Positions 43,601 through 53,993 of a stretch of 64,000 nt of DNA are shown here, piece after piece. The notes below the pieces were generated by a model. The model was not told the origin of the DNA and did not search any database. It saw only the letters and a list, made by a program, of their open reading frames with translations. The DNA comes from Phytophthora sp. 'mugwort'. Its lineage: Eukaryota > Oomycota > Peronosporomycetes > Peronosporales > Peronosporaceae. Positions within the stretch are counted from its first letter, which is position 1. Every line of letters begins with the position of its first letter. Where the stretch lies: the NCBI GenBank assembly GCA_033558025.1, contig JAUCEF010000002.1, positions 2,976,001-3,040,000 of the forward strand. Direction: 5' to 3'. Made by a program: the position numbers and the translations under genes.

Positions 43601-44700
43601 GCATGTGAATGGATCGAAATACGATCCGAATGCTGTCGAGCGGTGGCAGCCGAGTGTCGGGCTCAGTCAGTAAGTAAGGTTTAGCTTTGCTCTCATGAAA
43701 GACTTCCTACAACTAATTATTTTGAATGCATCGTAGTGCGCCGAATCCACAGTGACATGCAGCCGCTTCGTGCACCAGAATTACTACGGCTGGATGGCCG
43801 GCGTTAACGTGGACGATTAGTTCCGGATATAGCGCTATTGCGTGAAGCTCGGCTACAAAACCCGCAAACACGACAAGGCTATGTTTCTCGCCCTGTTTGA
43901 CATGGCGCTCGTGAACGCGTTATCGTGTTCCGTTACCACAAGAAGGTAAACAACAACTGCCCGCCAATTCCCTTGCGTTTTCGAAGAGCTGATGGAGCAA
44001 TCGCTCGCAATGGACTACAAAGATGCCTTCAACGAAATCGAGGTACGGGAAATGTCACCGATCAACATAAGCAATAAGCATGTCACTATCGTCCAACATA
44101 TCAGTACTAAGGTCGTCCCTTTTAATTTCCCAAGCGACATCGGCGCTGTTCGAACAGCGCCGTCACCAGCGAATTCTGAATCACGACACGAGCTACCAGA
44201 ATATGGAGGCGGCAATGAAAGCGGCCACCGTACCCTGACACGGTCGGCAGCGAGAAGGGAATGAAGCGGCGCCCCCATTCGTGCAAGATGTGCGCCCTGT
44301 TCAAGGCCAAGACCAGATCGTTTACCAAATACTTCTGTCTGGAGCTCTCCACTGGGAATTGACAGTACGTGCACCCTATGGACCATCTAAACGATGTTTG
44401 CTAGTCTAACATGTAATGTGACGGCTTAGCAAGTACTTGTGTAATGTCGTTCGCGTAGGAAAAGAGAAAACGTGTTTCCAGATCTGGCACAATCACTTGA
44501 GCAATGGCAACTCCATTCTACAGGTGGCTACCTGTGCAGGACCACAAGGACCGCGGCCGACCTCCGCATTCACTACCGAGCCGGAAGCGTGGTTGCAGCG
44601 GTCAAGAGCATCGGGACACGCCTCAGAGAGCTGAGGACGAATCGGGAAATATTGACAAGAGAGACGCCGACAATGTGGGTGCTGACAGCGAGGTGGAAGT
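43601..44700 (+). pseudogene. piggyBac-like transposase C-terminal remnant
   Basis: Near 43769-43910 the frame reads VHQNYYGWMAGVNVDD, a stop, then KTRKHDKAMFLALFDMALVN, which matches the DDE_Tnp_1_7 pattern with GGVD-x-x-D and the following Leu/Phe-rich helix. Near 44260-44345 another frame reads RRPHSCKMCALFKAKTRSFT followed by KYFC, the Cys-rich zinc ribbon tail of such transposases. Stops and frame changes lie between. The 5' half and TTAA ends are not seen. Confidence 0.52.
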
Positions 44701-45412
44701 AATGGTGGGTGATGAATCGTAGGCAGCGTGTCTCAATTTCGTCTTTTGTAGCTTGCAATCAATGGAACGTGCTTTCTGCTTTCCTTTCATTGGTCTGTGT
44801 AATGTTCAAGGGGAGAGTTGGAGCTGCTGTGCAACGCTTCAGAAATGAGGCGCCCAAAGAAACAGCCTTTATGTTGAGATTACCTTCATACGCGGTGGCA
44901 CCGACGTGTCCTTACCAACACAGTGAGCTCATAAGTGGATGAGCCATAACTCTTACTCGCCAGCCTGGAATTATACCCACCTAAGCTGCACCTAAAAACT
45001 TGGACTTTACGTTGATGCATACAAATCCTTCTATATTAAAATTGGGGCAACGTAAAACATACACCTCGTAAGTCACCAGGGGTTAAAGCCACAGTGGACA
45101 GGTTTGTGCTAGGGACATAACGCTTTCACGATGATCAAAAGTGTGCCCGTGGATCCAAATTCTAGAGGCGTTCCCGGAAAACGGAGCTCTTACTCTAGAC
45201 ATCAACCCCTCTCGAAAACCGGCGCAACGACCTGCCCCACTTCCGGAGGTTCACCGTGAACAGCGTCCACAGTAAGTCGTGGAGCATATTTCGTGTCGTT
45301 TTACCCTCCACACCTGGGGACTTGGCACTGCTGCTTGAACATGTCGCAGAGATTTTAACGTCCCTGGGGTTGTTCGCTCTTGCCAAACGAATGGAAAAAA
45401 TAAGATATTGTG
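44701..45412. other. Unrecognised spacer
   Basis: Short frames only; nothing with domain support. Confidence 0.35.
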
Positions 45413-45715
45413 GAGAAGTGTCCCCCATTCCAAGGAAATGGCCAGATATGTAAGAAATGCGTCTCCAGCTGTGAAGAAAGGGGGGGGGGGGAGCGAACCA
45501 GATCAAGCTATGAGATAAAAGCAGACGACAATCGACCTAATCAGGAGCCATAGGGGATGTGTGGAGAAGCGTCAACCAAAAATATCAGACCCCCAAGAAA
45601 GGACAGATCGGTGAGAAAGGCGACTCCAGTGGTGAAGAAAGGGGACGATCGAGCCAGATCAAGTACGATTTAAAAGCGGGCGACGTTCGACTTAATCCGA
45701 GGTATAAGGGGGTGC
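45413..45715. repeat. Tandem duplication of a 145-155-bp unit
   Basis: Two units, both with GTGTGGAGAAG, GTGAAGAAAGGGG and CCAGATCAAG, lie head to tail at about 45413-45555 and 45556-45715. The first contains a 13-base G run at 45479-45491. Identity is moderate, so the duplication is old. Confidence 0.65.
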
Positions 45716-45839
45716 TCTAACGAAGGGAAAGAAACCAAGGTCGGACAGCCATCGAGCATGGCTCGGTTATACCGTAATTATCCGACCGATCAGGGATCGG
45801 CTAGATATTCGAACCCGGATCTGGGTACGGAAAGGGGAT

Positions 45840-46128
45840 AAGAGATCAAGATGGCCTAGCGACAATAGAGTCGATCTTACTGGGACTGGATCCGGTTTGG
45901 CCTCGATCGGCCCTCCATCATGGCGATCCGACGTCCGCAGACTGGGCTATACCCCGTCATCCGGGATCGGGCAGTCCGGATCGATCTTGCAGTCGAGATC
46001 TAGCCAATCCATAGCGGGATCTGGCAAATCGGGCCGATCGAGGGTCCAGGATACGGAAGATCGGGGCGATCCGGCGTCGAGGTACGGAAGATCGGTCTAA
46101 TCCGGAGTTCGCAGACCGAGTTACACTC
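45840..46128. repeat. GATCGG-rich repeat block 1
   Basis: Dense, irregular GATCGG/GATCCGG repeats. The stretch CGGATCGATCTTGCAGTCGA and its surroundings recur at 46911-47050, so the two blocks are one repeat divided by a MITE or duplicated on both sides. Confidence 0.65.
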
Positions 46129-46879
46129 CGCGACAGATTAGAACACCCACCCACGTCGGTGGTTGTAACTCCGTTAATTTTTATAACTAGAATCTGCTGT
46201 TTAGATATGCGATTCGTGCTATTGTCCAGAACCGGCTATACGTGCTAACGAGCACGATTGCGACGTACATGGGAGGGCCCTTATACAAGCGTGCGGTTTT
46301 AGCACCGCGACAGATTAGGTCACCCACCTCAGCTATATTAACTTTAAGTATAATGTAACTTAATGAATGTAGCAAGTATTCACACAAGTACAACATATAT
46401 ATGTGCTTGGTGGTGATGCTCACCCTAATGTTGCATTGAGGCGCTGACAACCTCCTAAAACTACACCGCGTGCCTCTTTCTAGTCCCTACCATTCATAGG
46501 AGTCGTATTCCAGGTGTTATATACAGCCGACAATAACGACCGAGGACTAGCACAGCTCGCCCTGAAGGTTTTGCAAATTCGGCATTGTTGTAAGGAATAT
46601 AGTAGCAATGTGAGTGGATTTTTATTCAGGTAAGTGTGACTCACATTGCGATCACCCATGGTAGCAATTGTAGTAGTGACATGAAGTCTAGTGGTTATAA
46701 AGTATGTCTGGGGTTAACAAGCTTGTTGGACCGTCGCTTCCATCCATACGAAGGCCCGTCGTGCCGGACGAGATTATCCGTCATTAGAAATTGAAGCAAT
46801 TGTGAATACTTGGTGCATTCATTAAGCTACATTATAATTAAAGTTAATATAGCTGAGGTGGATGATTAATCTGTCGCGG
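46129..46879. mobile_element. MULE-like MITE with about 80-bp inverted ends
   Basis: 46315-46395 (CCGCGACAGATTAGGTCACC...) and 46800-46879 are about 90% identical inverted repeats. They include CACCTCAGCTATATTAACTT and its complement. A further copy of the left end, CCGCGACAGATTAGAACACC, sits at 46129. Flanks GAGTTACAC before 46129 and GAGTCCATA after 46877 may be a worn 9-bp duplication, as for Mutator-like elements. The interior has no coding sequence. The extra left end suggests a nested or duplicated insertion. Confidence 0.65.
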
Positions 46880-47256
46880 AGTCCATATCCCGTCGTCCGA
46901 GATCGGGTATATCGGATCGATCTTGCAGTCGAGATTAGGCCTAATCGATAGCAGGATCTGGCAGATCGGGCCGATCCAGCGTCCTCGGTACGGAAGATCG
47001 GGGCAATCCGGCGTCGGGGTACGGAAGATCGGGCCGATCTAGCAGTCGAAGTATGGAATCGGGCGGATTCGGAGTCCGCAGATCGAGTCACATCCCGTCG
47101 TCTGAGATCGGGCAAGTCGGATCGATCTCGCAATTAAGATCGAGCAAATCGGGTCGATCGGTATTTGTCGATCGATATACAGGTTCCGCAATCCTCGATC
47201 TGGCAGATCGGCATAGATGTTCTGACATCGGCGATCTGGCAGATCGGGATTCGATC
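46880..47256 (+). repeat. GATCGG-rich repeat block 2, upstream of gypsy copy 2
   Basis: Continues the GATCGG-type repeats of 45840-46128 and resembles 42020-42300 inverted. It leads directly into the shared gypsy 5' region, so it is probably part of the element's LTR or leader. Confidence 0.55.
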
Positions 47257-49186
47257 AGCAATCATCCTCGGTCGGGCAAGCGTGAAGGCGGTACGTGTTG
47301 AGTGGTTGAAAAAGGGCAAGATTCAGGATATTCAGATGGTACGAGATAGGTTTCAGGATTGGGAAAATAGGACCAGAAAAGGATAAACAACAATCAGACT
47401 CGAATTTGCATTGGACGACTTAGGCGGGTTTCAGACACCGCGGACAAGGAACTACATCGGTCCATCAAGGTGTCAACCAGTCAAGGGTAGCCGATCTGTG
47501 TCGTGGTGAGAGGTTCGGACCGTATATTGGCCGACCCTCCTCTACGCTAGTGAACCACTGCTCAAGTGCTTACCTCAATCGATTGGCATTCAGTGCTTGG
47601 CCGGCGATTGTTTCGACGCTCACTCGCAAGATCAAGGTAAAGGAAGCGGCAAGCAATTGAAAAGGAGAGAAAATGAACTACGCCACACGACACCCTCGGC
47701 CTCGAATCAAGTCCAGGCCCCCGATCGAATGTCGACTACATCAGATCGGAACCAATAACGACAACAGAGCGAGGACTTCCGCGCTGCCCCTCATCCCCGC
47801 GTCCCGCCAGGACGTTCAAGACTTTACATTGCTGCATCCTTCGGAGTCCCAGAGCAGATCCAGCCCACCGACAGGTACACAAGGTGAGACCAAGTCGGTG
47901 GCTGGGCGCAGTTGATAAGTGGACCGATCCCGCTACACCACATTGGTTCGCGTGACCGAACTCTTGGTGACTCAGGATTCATCTTGATCCACAGAAGAAT
48001 ATGTAAAAGTAAAGATTGAACAAGGGGATGAAACGCCGTCGGAGACTGGATCGACGACGACGACGGTGGATGAAGCGAGATCCGCAGATCGGCAGAGCCC
48101 TGGGAGGAGCTGTGTCGACAGAAGAGATGCAGATCCGGATCCGGATCTGGAAGAGAAGCCTCGAATTCCTCACTAGGTCCCTTCGGGGACCCCCGCAGAT
48201 CTCGATGCGAATCGAGATCTGCCAAGCGAGACAAGAAAGGCGAAGCCTGAACCTTACTCGTTCGATATTTTTTCCATAGCTACAAGATCGGTGCCGAAGA
48301 AGAAGAACAAGATTGCTACGAAGAAACTGCAGGCCCTGGAGTCGGGGGCGAAAGACCAGACTCAGGCGTTCACGGCCATCTGGACTGAGGACGCGCTGAA
48401 TATAATATATCATTGGAAGACCTTACGCGAGTTCTTGATTCACGATCCGGCGATGGCGATTATGCAAGTACGCCAGATTGGGGACTTGCGGGCCCGATAG
48501 GGAGACCACAAGAGCCATCGAGCAAGCTGGACGCTGTAAAGACACTGTTCCAGCTGATGAAGGAAGTCGGCCTAATGGCAGGCGTTTTTGATGCCGACGA
48601 TCCCTTCAATATAGATCTGGATGTGATTCGAGCAACGACTCAAGGTTTGAAATGCTGAAACCTCTAATTGGCGAATCCCCGCAGACCCAAGATCTACCGC
48701 GATCAAGGCCTGCCAGTCACACAGGAGGTCAGAATGGATCGTCTCACTACCCATCAGCCACGTCGGAGCCGGACTCAGACAGCTCGGCCGGCCCGCAATG
48801 GATCCAGGTAGGCCCCTTAGACACGGCCTTTCTGCGATTGACGTCCGATCAGACGTCCCCAGCGACAGATCAGCAGAAGAAGCTGCCTCCATCCGCGACC
48901 AGAGAGAAGGCCGCAGATCCGGCAGGCGCGCCGAAGTGCTAGTTGGAACCGTATTTTCAAGCAGCCATGACCCTTTTTCTGGAGGAACAACGTGTGATCA
49001 CTGCACACAAGACGTCAGTTGAGAGGCCCATTTGGGATCACAAGACGTTGAGATGGAAGCTGTAGTATCGCCGCGTCACCAGCCGTCCCTCGGTGAATAT
49101 GACCCAGATGATCTGGACATCCCAAGCGCGGGACGTGTAGCGTCGCCACGGCCACAACCGGGTCGGGAGGCGCCTCACTGATCCAA

Positions 49187-50204
49187 CGCGGCCGAATCTC
49201 AGCGATCTCAGACCTAAAAGAGTTTACCGGCAAATAACAAGATGAAGACCGAGCAAGAGCGTGGGTCAGTAAGGTTAAATCGGTGTTCCTGCGAAAGCAG
49301 GCTTCAGACGAAGAGAAATGTCTGACCTTCGTCGATCTACTCGCAGGACCGGGCAAAAACTGGTACCGACAACTTAGCCGATCGACTCGAAACAAATGGA
49401 GTGATCTGCTTCGCAGCTTCCAGACGCAGTACTGCGGACTGGGCGTCTCAGTCATGACAATACTACCACGCGCGTAAGCGATCGGAAGAGTTTCCTTTGG
49501 ACTACCTTTACCGCTTGAATGTCGCAAGTCTGCCTGCGCGGTTGAGGATCAAGGACGGTGATCGAAACGATCGTCGTGAACATGTCGATCACTATATCGA
49601 GACTCGGGGAGATCCTTGGTGGAGCAGTCGACGCTGCTGCGTCTTTCGGATGTCGATGAGCTGGAGGGAGTCCTTCGCGTGCGAGAATGGGCCAAGAGCA
49701 GGCAGCAGAGATCCACCTTTGGGTCGAAATACCGAGAGAAGTCCCCGACATCGGCACCAACTGCCGCGGCTAAATGGACGGTCCGAGCCATCCAGACTCC
49801 ATATCTGGAGTCAAGATCGGACACCATTTCGGATGGATCGGACGGATCGACTCAGAGGGCGACCTCCGCCGAATCTTCTTCGCCTCGACGGACAATGATC
49901 GCCTACGGGAGGCGAACCAAAAGCGCCTGATCGGCCTTCCGCACGGGACGAACCCAGACGGAATCAACGTCTCATGAGCGCAGATCGCCGCTACCCCCGG
50001 ACTGATCGGACCGGAGTCGGTGCTCACACTGTGTGTCCCGGAAGCATACAGATCTCGGTTGTTGGAGGTGTTTGACGTGTCAGATATGTGGCAAGAGAGG
50101 CCACCCAGCGGATCACTGCCTTTTCGTATGCAGTGAATGTGGTGAGCTACACGACACGGACAAGTGTTCCATGGAAAAGCTCTACAACCAGATCCGTCAA
50201 TAGT
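49187..50204 (+). pseudogene. Gag of gypsy copy 2
   Basis: Near-identical to gag of copy 1, with the same TAA after KEFTGK, the same frame change after GLGVSV and the same two zinc knuckles (CQICGKRGHPADHC-like here, since one codon differs, and CSECGELHDTDKC). Where copy 1 has a stop near 28582, copy 2 reads through (REWAKSRQQ), so a few differences arose after the copies separated. Confidence 0.7.
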
Positions 50205-50498
50205 ACAACCGACCGAACATTCAGGGATGTTACCTGCGACGGCAAAAAAGATGTTAAACTAGGACGCTCGCCGGGTTTGAATCCGGTACGAGTCGAACGT
50301 TCTACGTATTTATGCATTTGTGGATAAGAAAGAGGTCGGTAGATGGAGTTAGCGAACAGAACAAAATCTATGCGATAATACACGCGATCTACATCGGAAT
50401 CCTATTGCTAAGATCTCGAACCTTCGTCATGTCGATGAATACCGTCGATCGGACATCGCGATAGCCTTAGATCTCCTTCCAGGAGAATCTCGAGGGTA

Positions 50499-50929
50499 TT
50501 GGAAAAATCATGCGCCGGGAAGTGGCTTCGACAAGCGAAAGCGACAGGCAAGTTCAACAATGACAAGGCGATCTTACTCTTAAATACTGGTGCCGAGGTG
50601 TCCGTTCTGGATACCGCCTTTGCTCGTAAGATTGGGTGCTATATCGACATGAGTCAGAGCCAAGAGTGTGTGTGGATCGGTGAAAATGTGTATGTCACGA
50701 ACGGAAGAACGCGGTTCAAGATCATGTTAGTAGATCGCTGGTGAACTTTTTCGATATATGGGTTGTCCAAGACGCGATCCTGGGCATAGACTTCATGGTC
50801 CCGGCTGCGATCAGGCTATGTCTGGCCGATGGGTCAATTTGTCTGCCGGACGAGATACGCCGGTACGGGCATCCGCAGGCCGCGAGAAACTATGGGTTAC
50901 ACGCGGAGATCGATGAGTGCCGACGGTAA
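50499..50929 (+). pseudogene. Aspartic protease of gypsy copy 2, active site lost
   Basis: Same sequence as in copy 1, with LLNTGAEVS in place of a DTGA active site and a frame change before FFDIWVVQDAILGIDFMVPA. The shared Asp-to-Asn change shows that the defect predates the split of the two copies. Confidence 0.72.
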
Positions 50930-51904
50930 CGACGGGGCCAGGAAAAACACACAGTATCTGTTGTTGACGAATATCAGCGACAATCGACTGATCCTCCAAC
51001 CGGGATGTACGGATTGCGATGTGGCTAGCAGGGGATCGCGTTCCCCGCTTGCCAGGTTTCGTGTCGATCGGGTCGCATCGATATACCGAGTGGCATAATC
51101 TAACGTTCCAAGCGACGACGGAAGCACTTCCTCCGGAAATGGATGGATCGGACCCTGAACCCGCTGTAGAACGACCAGAATATGCCACGCCACGTGCAAT
51201 GCTACGTAGAGTCCCAGTTTTCGGTAGCGAGGTTATGGCTGTCATGGCTAGACCGTCTATCGCGGTTAGCCGATCTGGCGGGACAACCCCGATCACGCAA
51301 GAGGAGAGAAGGATTCATCGAGATCACTGCGCGTGACGTCGCCCAAGGTGGAAGGTGGTGAGGAGGAGCCCGATCCAGCTACGGCTGTCGCCCAAACTGA
51401 CACCCCGACTATAAGTCAGGATGACGAGGTCACGATGGCGGCAGATCAGGAAGGACATATCGATCCGCGGTCGGATCTTGGAACGTCTGTTTACCGGCTG
51501 TGGTCGATCAGATATCGGCCGAAAATGTTTCACAGACGAGAAGGTACAACACGGAGATAGATCATCGGACCTGCCTGAAGATCGGACACGAAATCACGAT
51601 CGTAATCCCGATCGTCGTGAAGATGATGATCCGACTGGAAACGATTTGAGCTACCATCACGAAGGAGGGGAGATGAAGGCGAAAGACGTGGCCAGAGAGT
51701 TAGCGGTGCTGCCCGAAGTCAAGATTGCTACGACGGAGGAAGTGACGATCGAGGATATTCAAGTGGGAGACCCAACATTTAACACCCCTGAAGAGATCGA
51801 TCGGCTTCGACAGATGATATGGAAGAGACGACACCTCCTGATCGTCAAAGGCAACGCGCTGGCTCCGGCCGCAAGGGGCGTTGTATGCGATATCGTTGTA
51901 GGAG

Positions 51905-52790
51905 GTGCGAAGCCCTGGCGCAGCGAGTACGGAAGGTGGCGACGCGTTTCAGGGAGAAGGTATTAAATCTGATCAAGGGACTGTTAGCAGCAAGATCATC
52001 CAACATTCGATTTCTCCATGGGCATCTCCGATCATCATTAAGAAGAACGGAGTGGATATACGTCTGTGCATCGACTACCGTTGGTGAACGATCTGACACG
52101 ACTAATGGTCAACCCGATGCCACTGATTAACGATCTGTTGGAATATCTGGACAAAGTACTATGGTATTGTTCATTAGACATTGCGAGTGGATTATGGGTG
52201 GTCCCGATGACCGATCAAGCTCGCGCGATCTCGGCCTTCATCACCCCTTTCGGGTTATTCGCGTGCAATAGGATGCCATTTGGACTCAAAAACGCACCGC
52301 AGATTTATCAACGGCTGGTGGACAACGCTTTGTATGGATTCATGAAGATCTCGAAATCGAAACCTACATGGTGACGCACGGATGTGTTTGACGCAGGAGA
52401 GCCCGAAGATCCCAGCAAACCTTCCGTTTTAGGACGCAGATCATATATCAAATACATCATAATCACTGCCGGAACTTGGGATCAACTTTGCGATCGAGTG
52501 GAACGTTTACTGGATGCCTGTGACAGATGGAACTTATCGATCAGTGTTGTCAATAGTTTCTGGGAATTAAGAAAAGTGGATTTACCTAGGGCATCAAGTG
52601 TCGATCGAAGGCCTGGAGGCACATCCAAAGGACATAAGGGGGTTAACCGACTTGCCTTTCTCGGAATCGCTCAGATCAATTCAATCGTTCCTAGGCAGTT
52701 TGAATTATTATAGCCGATTCATTGAAGACTACGCAATTTATGCAGCAGGCTTGTATGAGCTACGTGAAGTGGATTTAACGAGCTGAGGAA
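51905..52790 (+). pseudogene. Reverse transcriptase of gypsy copy 2, active site lost
   Basis: The frames give IIIKKNGVDIRLCIDYRW (52030-52080), WYCSLDIASGLWVVPMT with the first palm Asp, and GLFACNRMPFGLKNAPQIYQ, all standard Ty3/gypsy RT motifs. The catalytic Y-x-D-D pair should follow, but at 52441-52458 the sequence reads SYIKYI: codons 52450-52455 are AAA TAC where Asp-Asp is expected. The thumb and connection continue in shifted frames (HPKDIRGLTDLPFSESLRSI, FLGSLNYYSRFIEDYA). The enzyme would be dead even without the frame breaks. Confidence 0.75.
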
Positions 52791-52899
52791 GCGTCAAGAT
52801 CTCCGTCAGGCTCTCGGTGAAAATCCCCCAATCTCGGTTTGAACGTTCCGGATCCAGACAGATCATGATTTCCTCTACCCGATCAACCGAAGACAGTCC

Positions 52900-53980
52900 T
52901 GAGTGCAGCAAACGAGAAGTGGATTAGGGCGTTCAGACCTTTTAACAAACTGAAAGAGAAGATCGCCGCTACTCCGATCTTTCGTCATTTCGATCCCGAT
53001 CGCCAACATGTGGTAGTTGTTTATGCCAGTGAGTGGGCGATCTCGGCCGCTCTGATGGAAGAGCACGATCGCGTGTACCACCCAGTGATGTTCGCGAATC
53101 GTACGTTGAAGTCGAATGGACTTAACTACAATGTAGCAGAGAAGCAAGCGTTGGCCTTGCTGCGGATCTTAGATCTGAACTACAACATATTGGTTGGACA
53201 ACAGATCCGGATCCTGACCAGCCACTCGACGTTGGCATGGCTCTTCAAATCGCCTGGTGTCCAGGGAACGATTAGGGCAATGGCTGCACTCCTGTCGCCA
53301 TGGACGCCAGAGATCGAGAAGTGCACCAAGGGCGAAGATGAGATCGTGGAGGCAATCGTCGCCAGCATTACACCTCAGTCCAAGTTGGACGAGGTTTTGA
53401 TCGCGATCACGCCCAGGAAAGAGCCACGTCGTCAGATCCAAGCACTAATCCCAGTAATAGGCGCGGATGAAGAGCTGTTTGTGGTGAATTTTGACGGATC
53501 CGCACGAGTAAGACGAGGTAGCGGAGCCTATAGTGCGATTTTGTGGAAGCCACCCGAGTGGACGATTTTGAAGCCCCGATCCGGTTATGCCGCGGATCTG
53601 ACTGTGAACGAGGAAGACTACAATGGAGTCCTGCTATGCTTTGACTTGCTGTAAGGAATGGCGCAGGGACGTTTGGTGATTTGCGGTGATTCAAATCTGG
53701 TGATCAGACCAGTACGAGGCGAGATCGACTGTAAGGCACCCGAATTGACGCTGTTGAGGCAGAAGACCTTGGATCGGCTCAAGTTCTGACCAGACCACGA
53801 ACTGTTACACGTGAAACGCGACTGGAATGCTAGTGCGGACAGTTTAGCCAGCGCTGCGCCGCAGCGGCAGCAAGGAGTGATCATCAACGAGGTGGAGGCG
53901 TATCAGGAACTGGTCACGCTGAATCGTCTGGATGAGATCGTAGTGATCAGATCGGAGGACACCGTGGCGCGGACCTCGCC
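52900..53980 (+). pseudogene. Double RNase H region of gypsy copy 2
   Basis: Two RNase H domains lie in a row. The first reads VVVYASEWAISAALMEEHD and YNVAEKQALALLRILDLNYN, with the first acid as Glu (ASEW) instead of Asp. After a linker with RKEPRRQIQALIPVIGADEE the second begins FVVNFDGSARVRRGSGAYSA (Asp at residue 162 of the 53010 frame). It continues LTVNEEDYNGVLLCFDLL, a stop at 53652, then VICGDSNLVI and HVKRDWNASADSLASAAPQ. The second has the layout of archaeal-type RNase H, with the GDSNLV and DWNxxAD acids kept; its Glu is Asp (EEDY). An added RNase H of this kind is known from oomycete and plant elements. Confidence 0.78.
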
Positions 53981-53993
53981 AGTAGCTACCCGA

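Larger units (their letters stand above)
47257..53993 (+). mobile_element. Ty3/gypsy element with two RNase H domains, copy 2
   Basis: The first 4.1 kb repeat gypsy copy 1 at 26131-30265. Copy 2 then continues through RT and two RNase H domains before ending abruptly at about 53993, where a chromovirus integrase begins. The order gag, protease, RT, RNase H, second RNase H fits Ty3/gypsy elements of oomycetes that have gained an additional archaeal-type RNase H (the Chronos group). No LTR pair is visible and its own integrase is missing. All genes are broken. Confidence 0.85.

Noticed and set aside
45413..47260. Centromeric satellite
   Set aside because: The repeats are short, irregular and embedded in gypsy LTR-like sequence, with no regular higher-order array.
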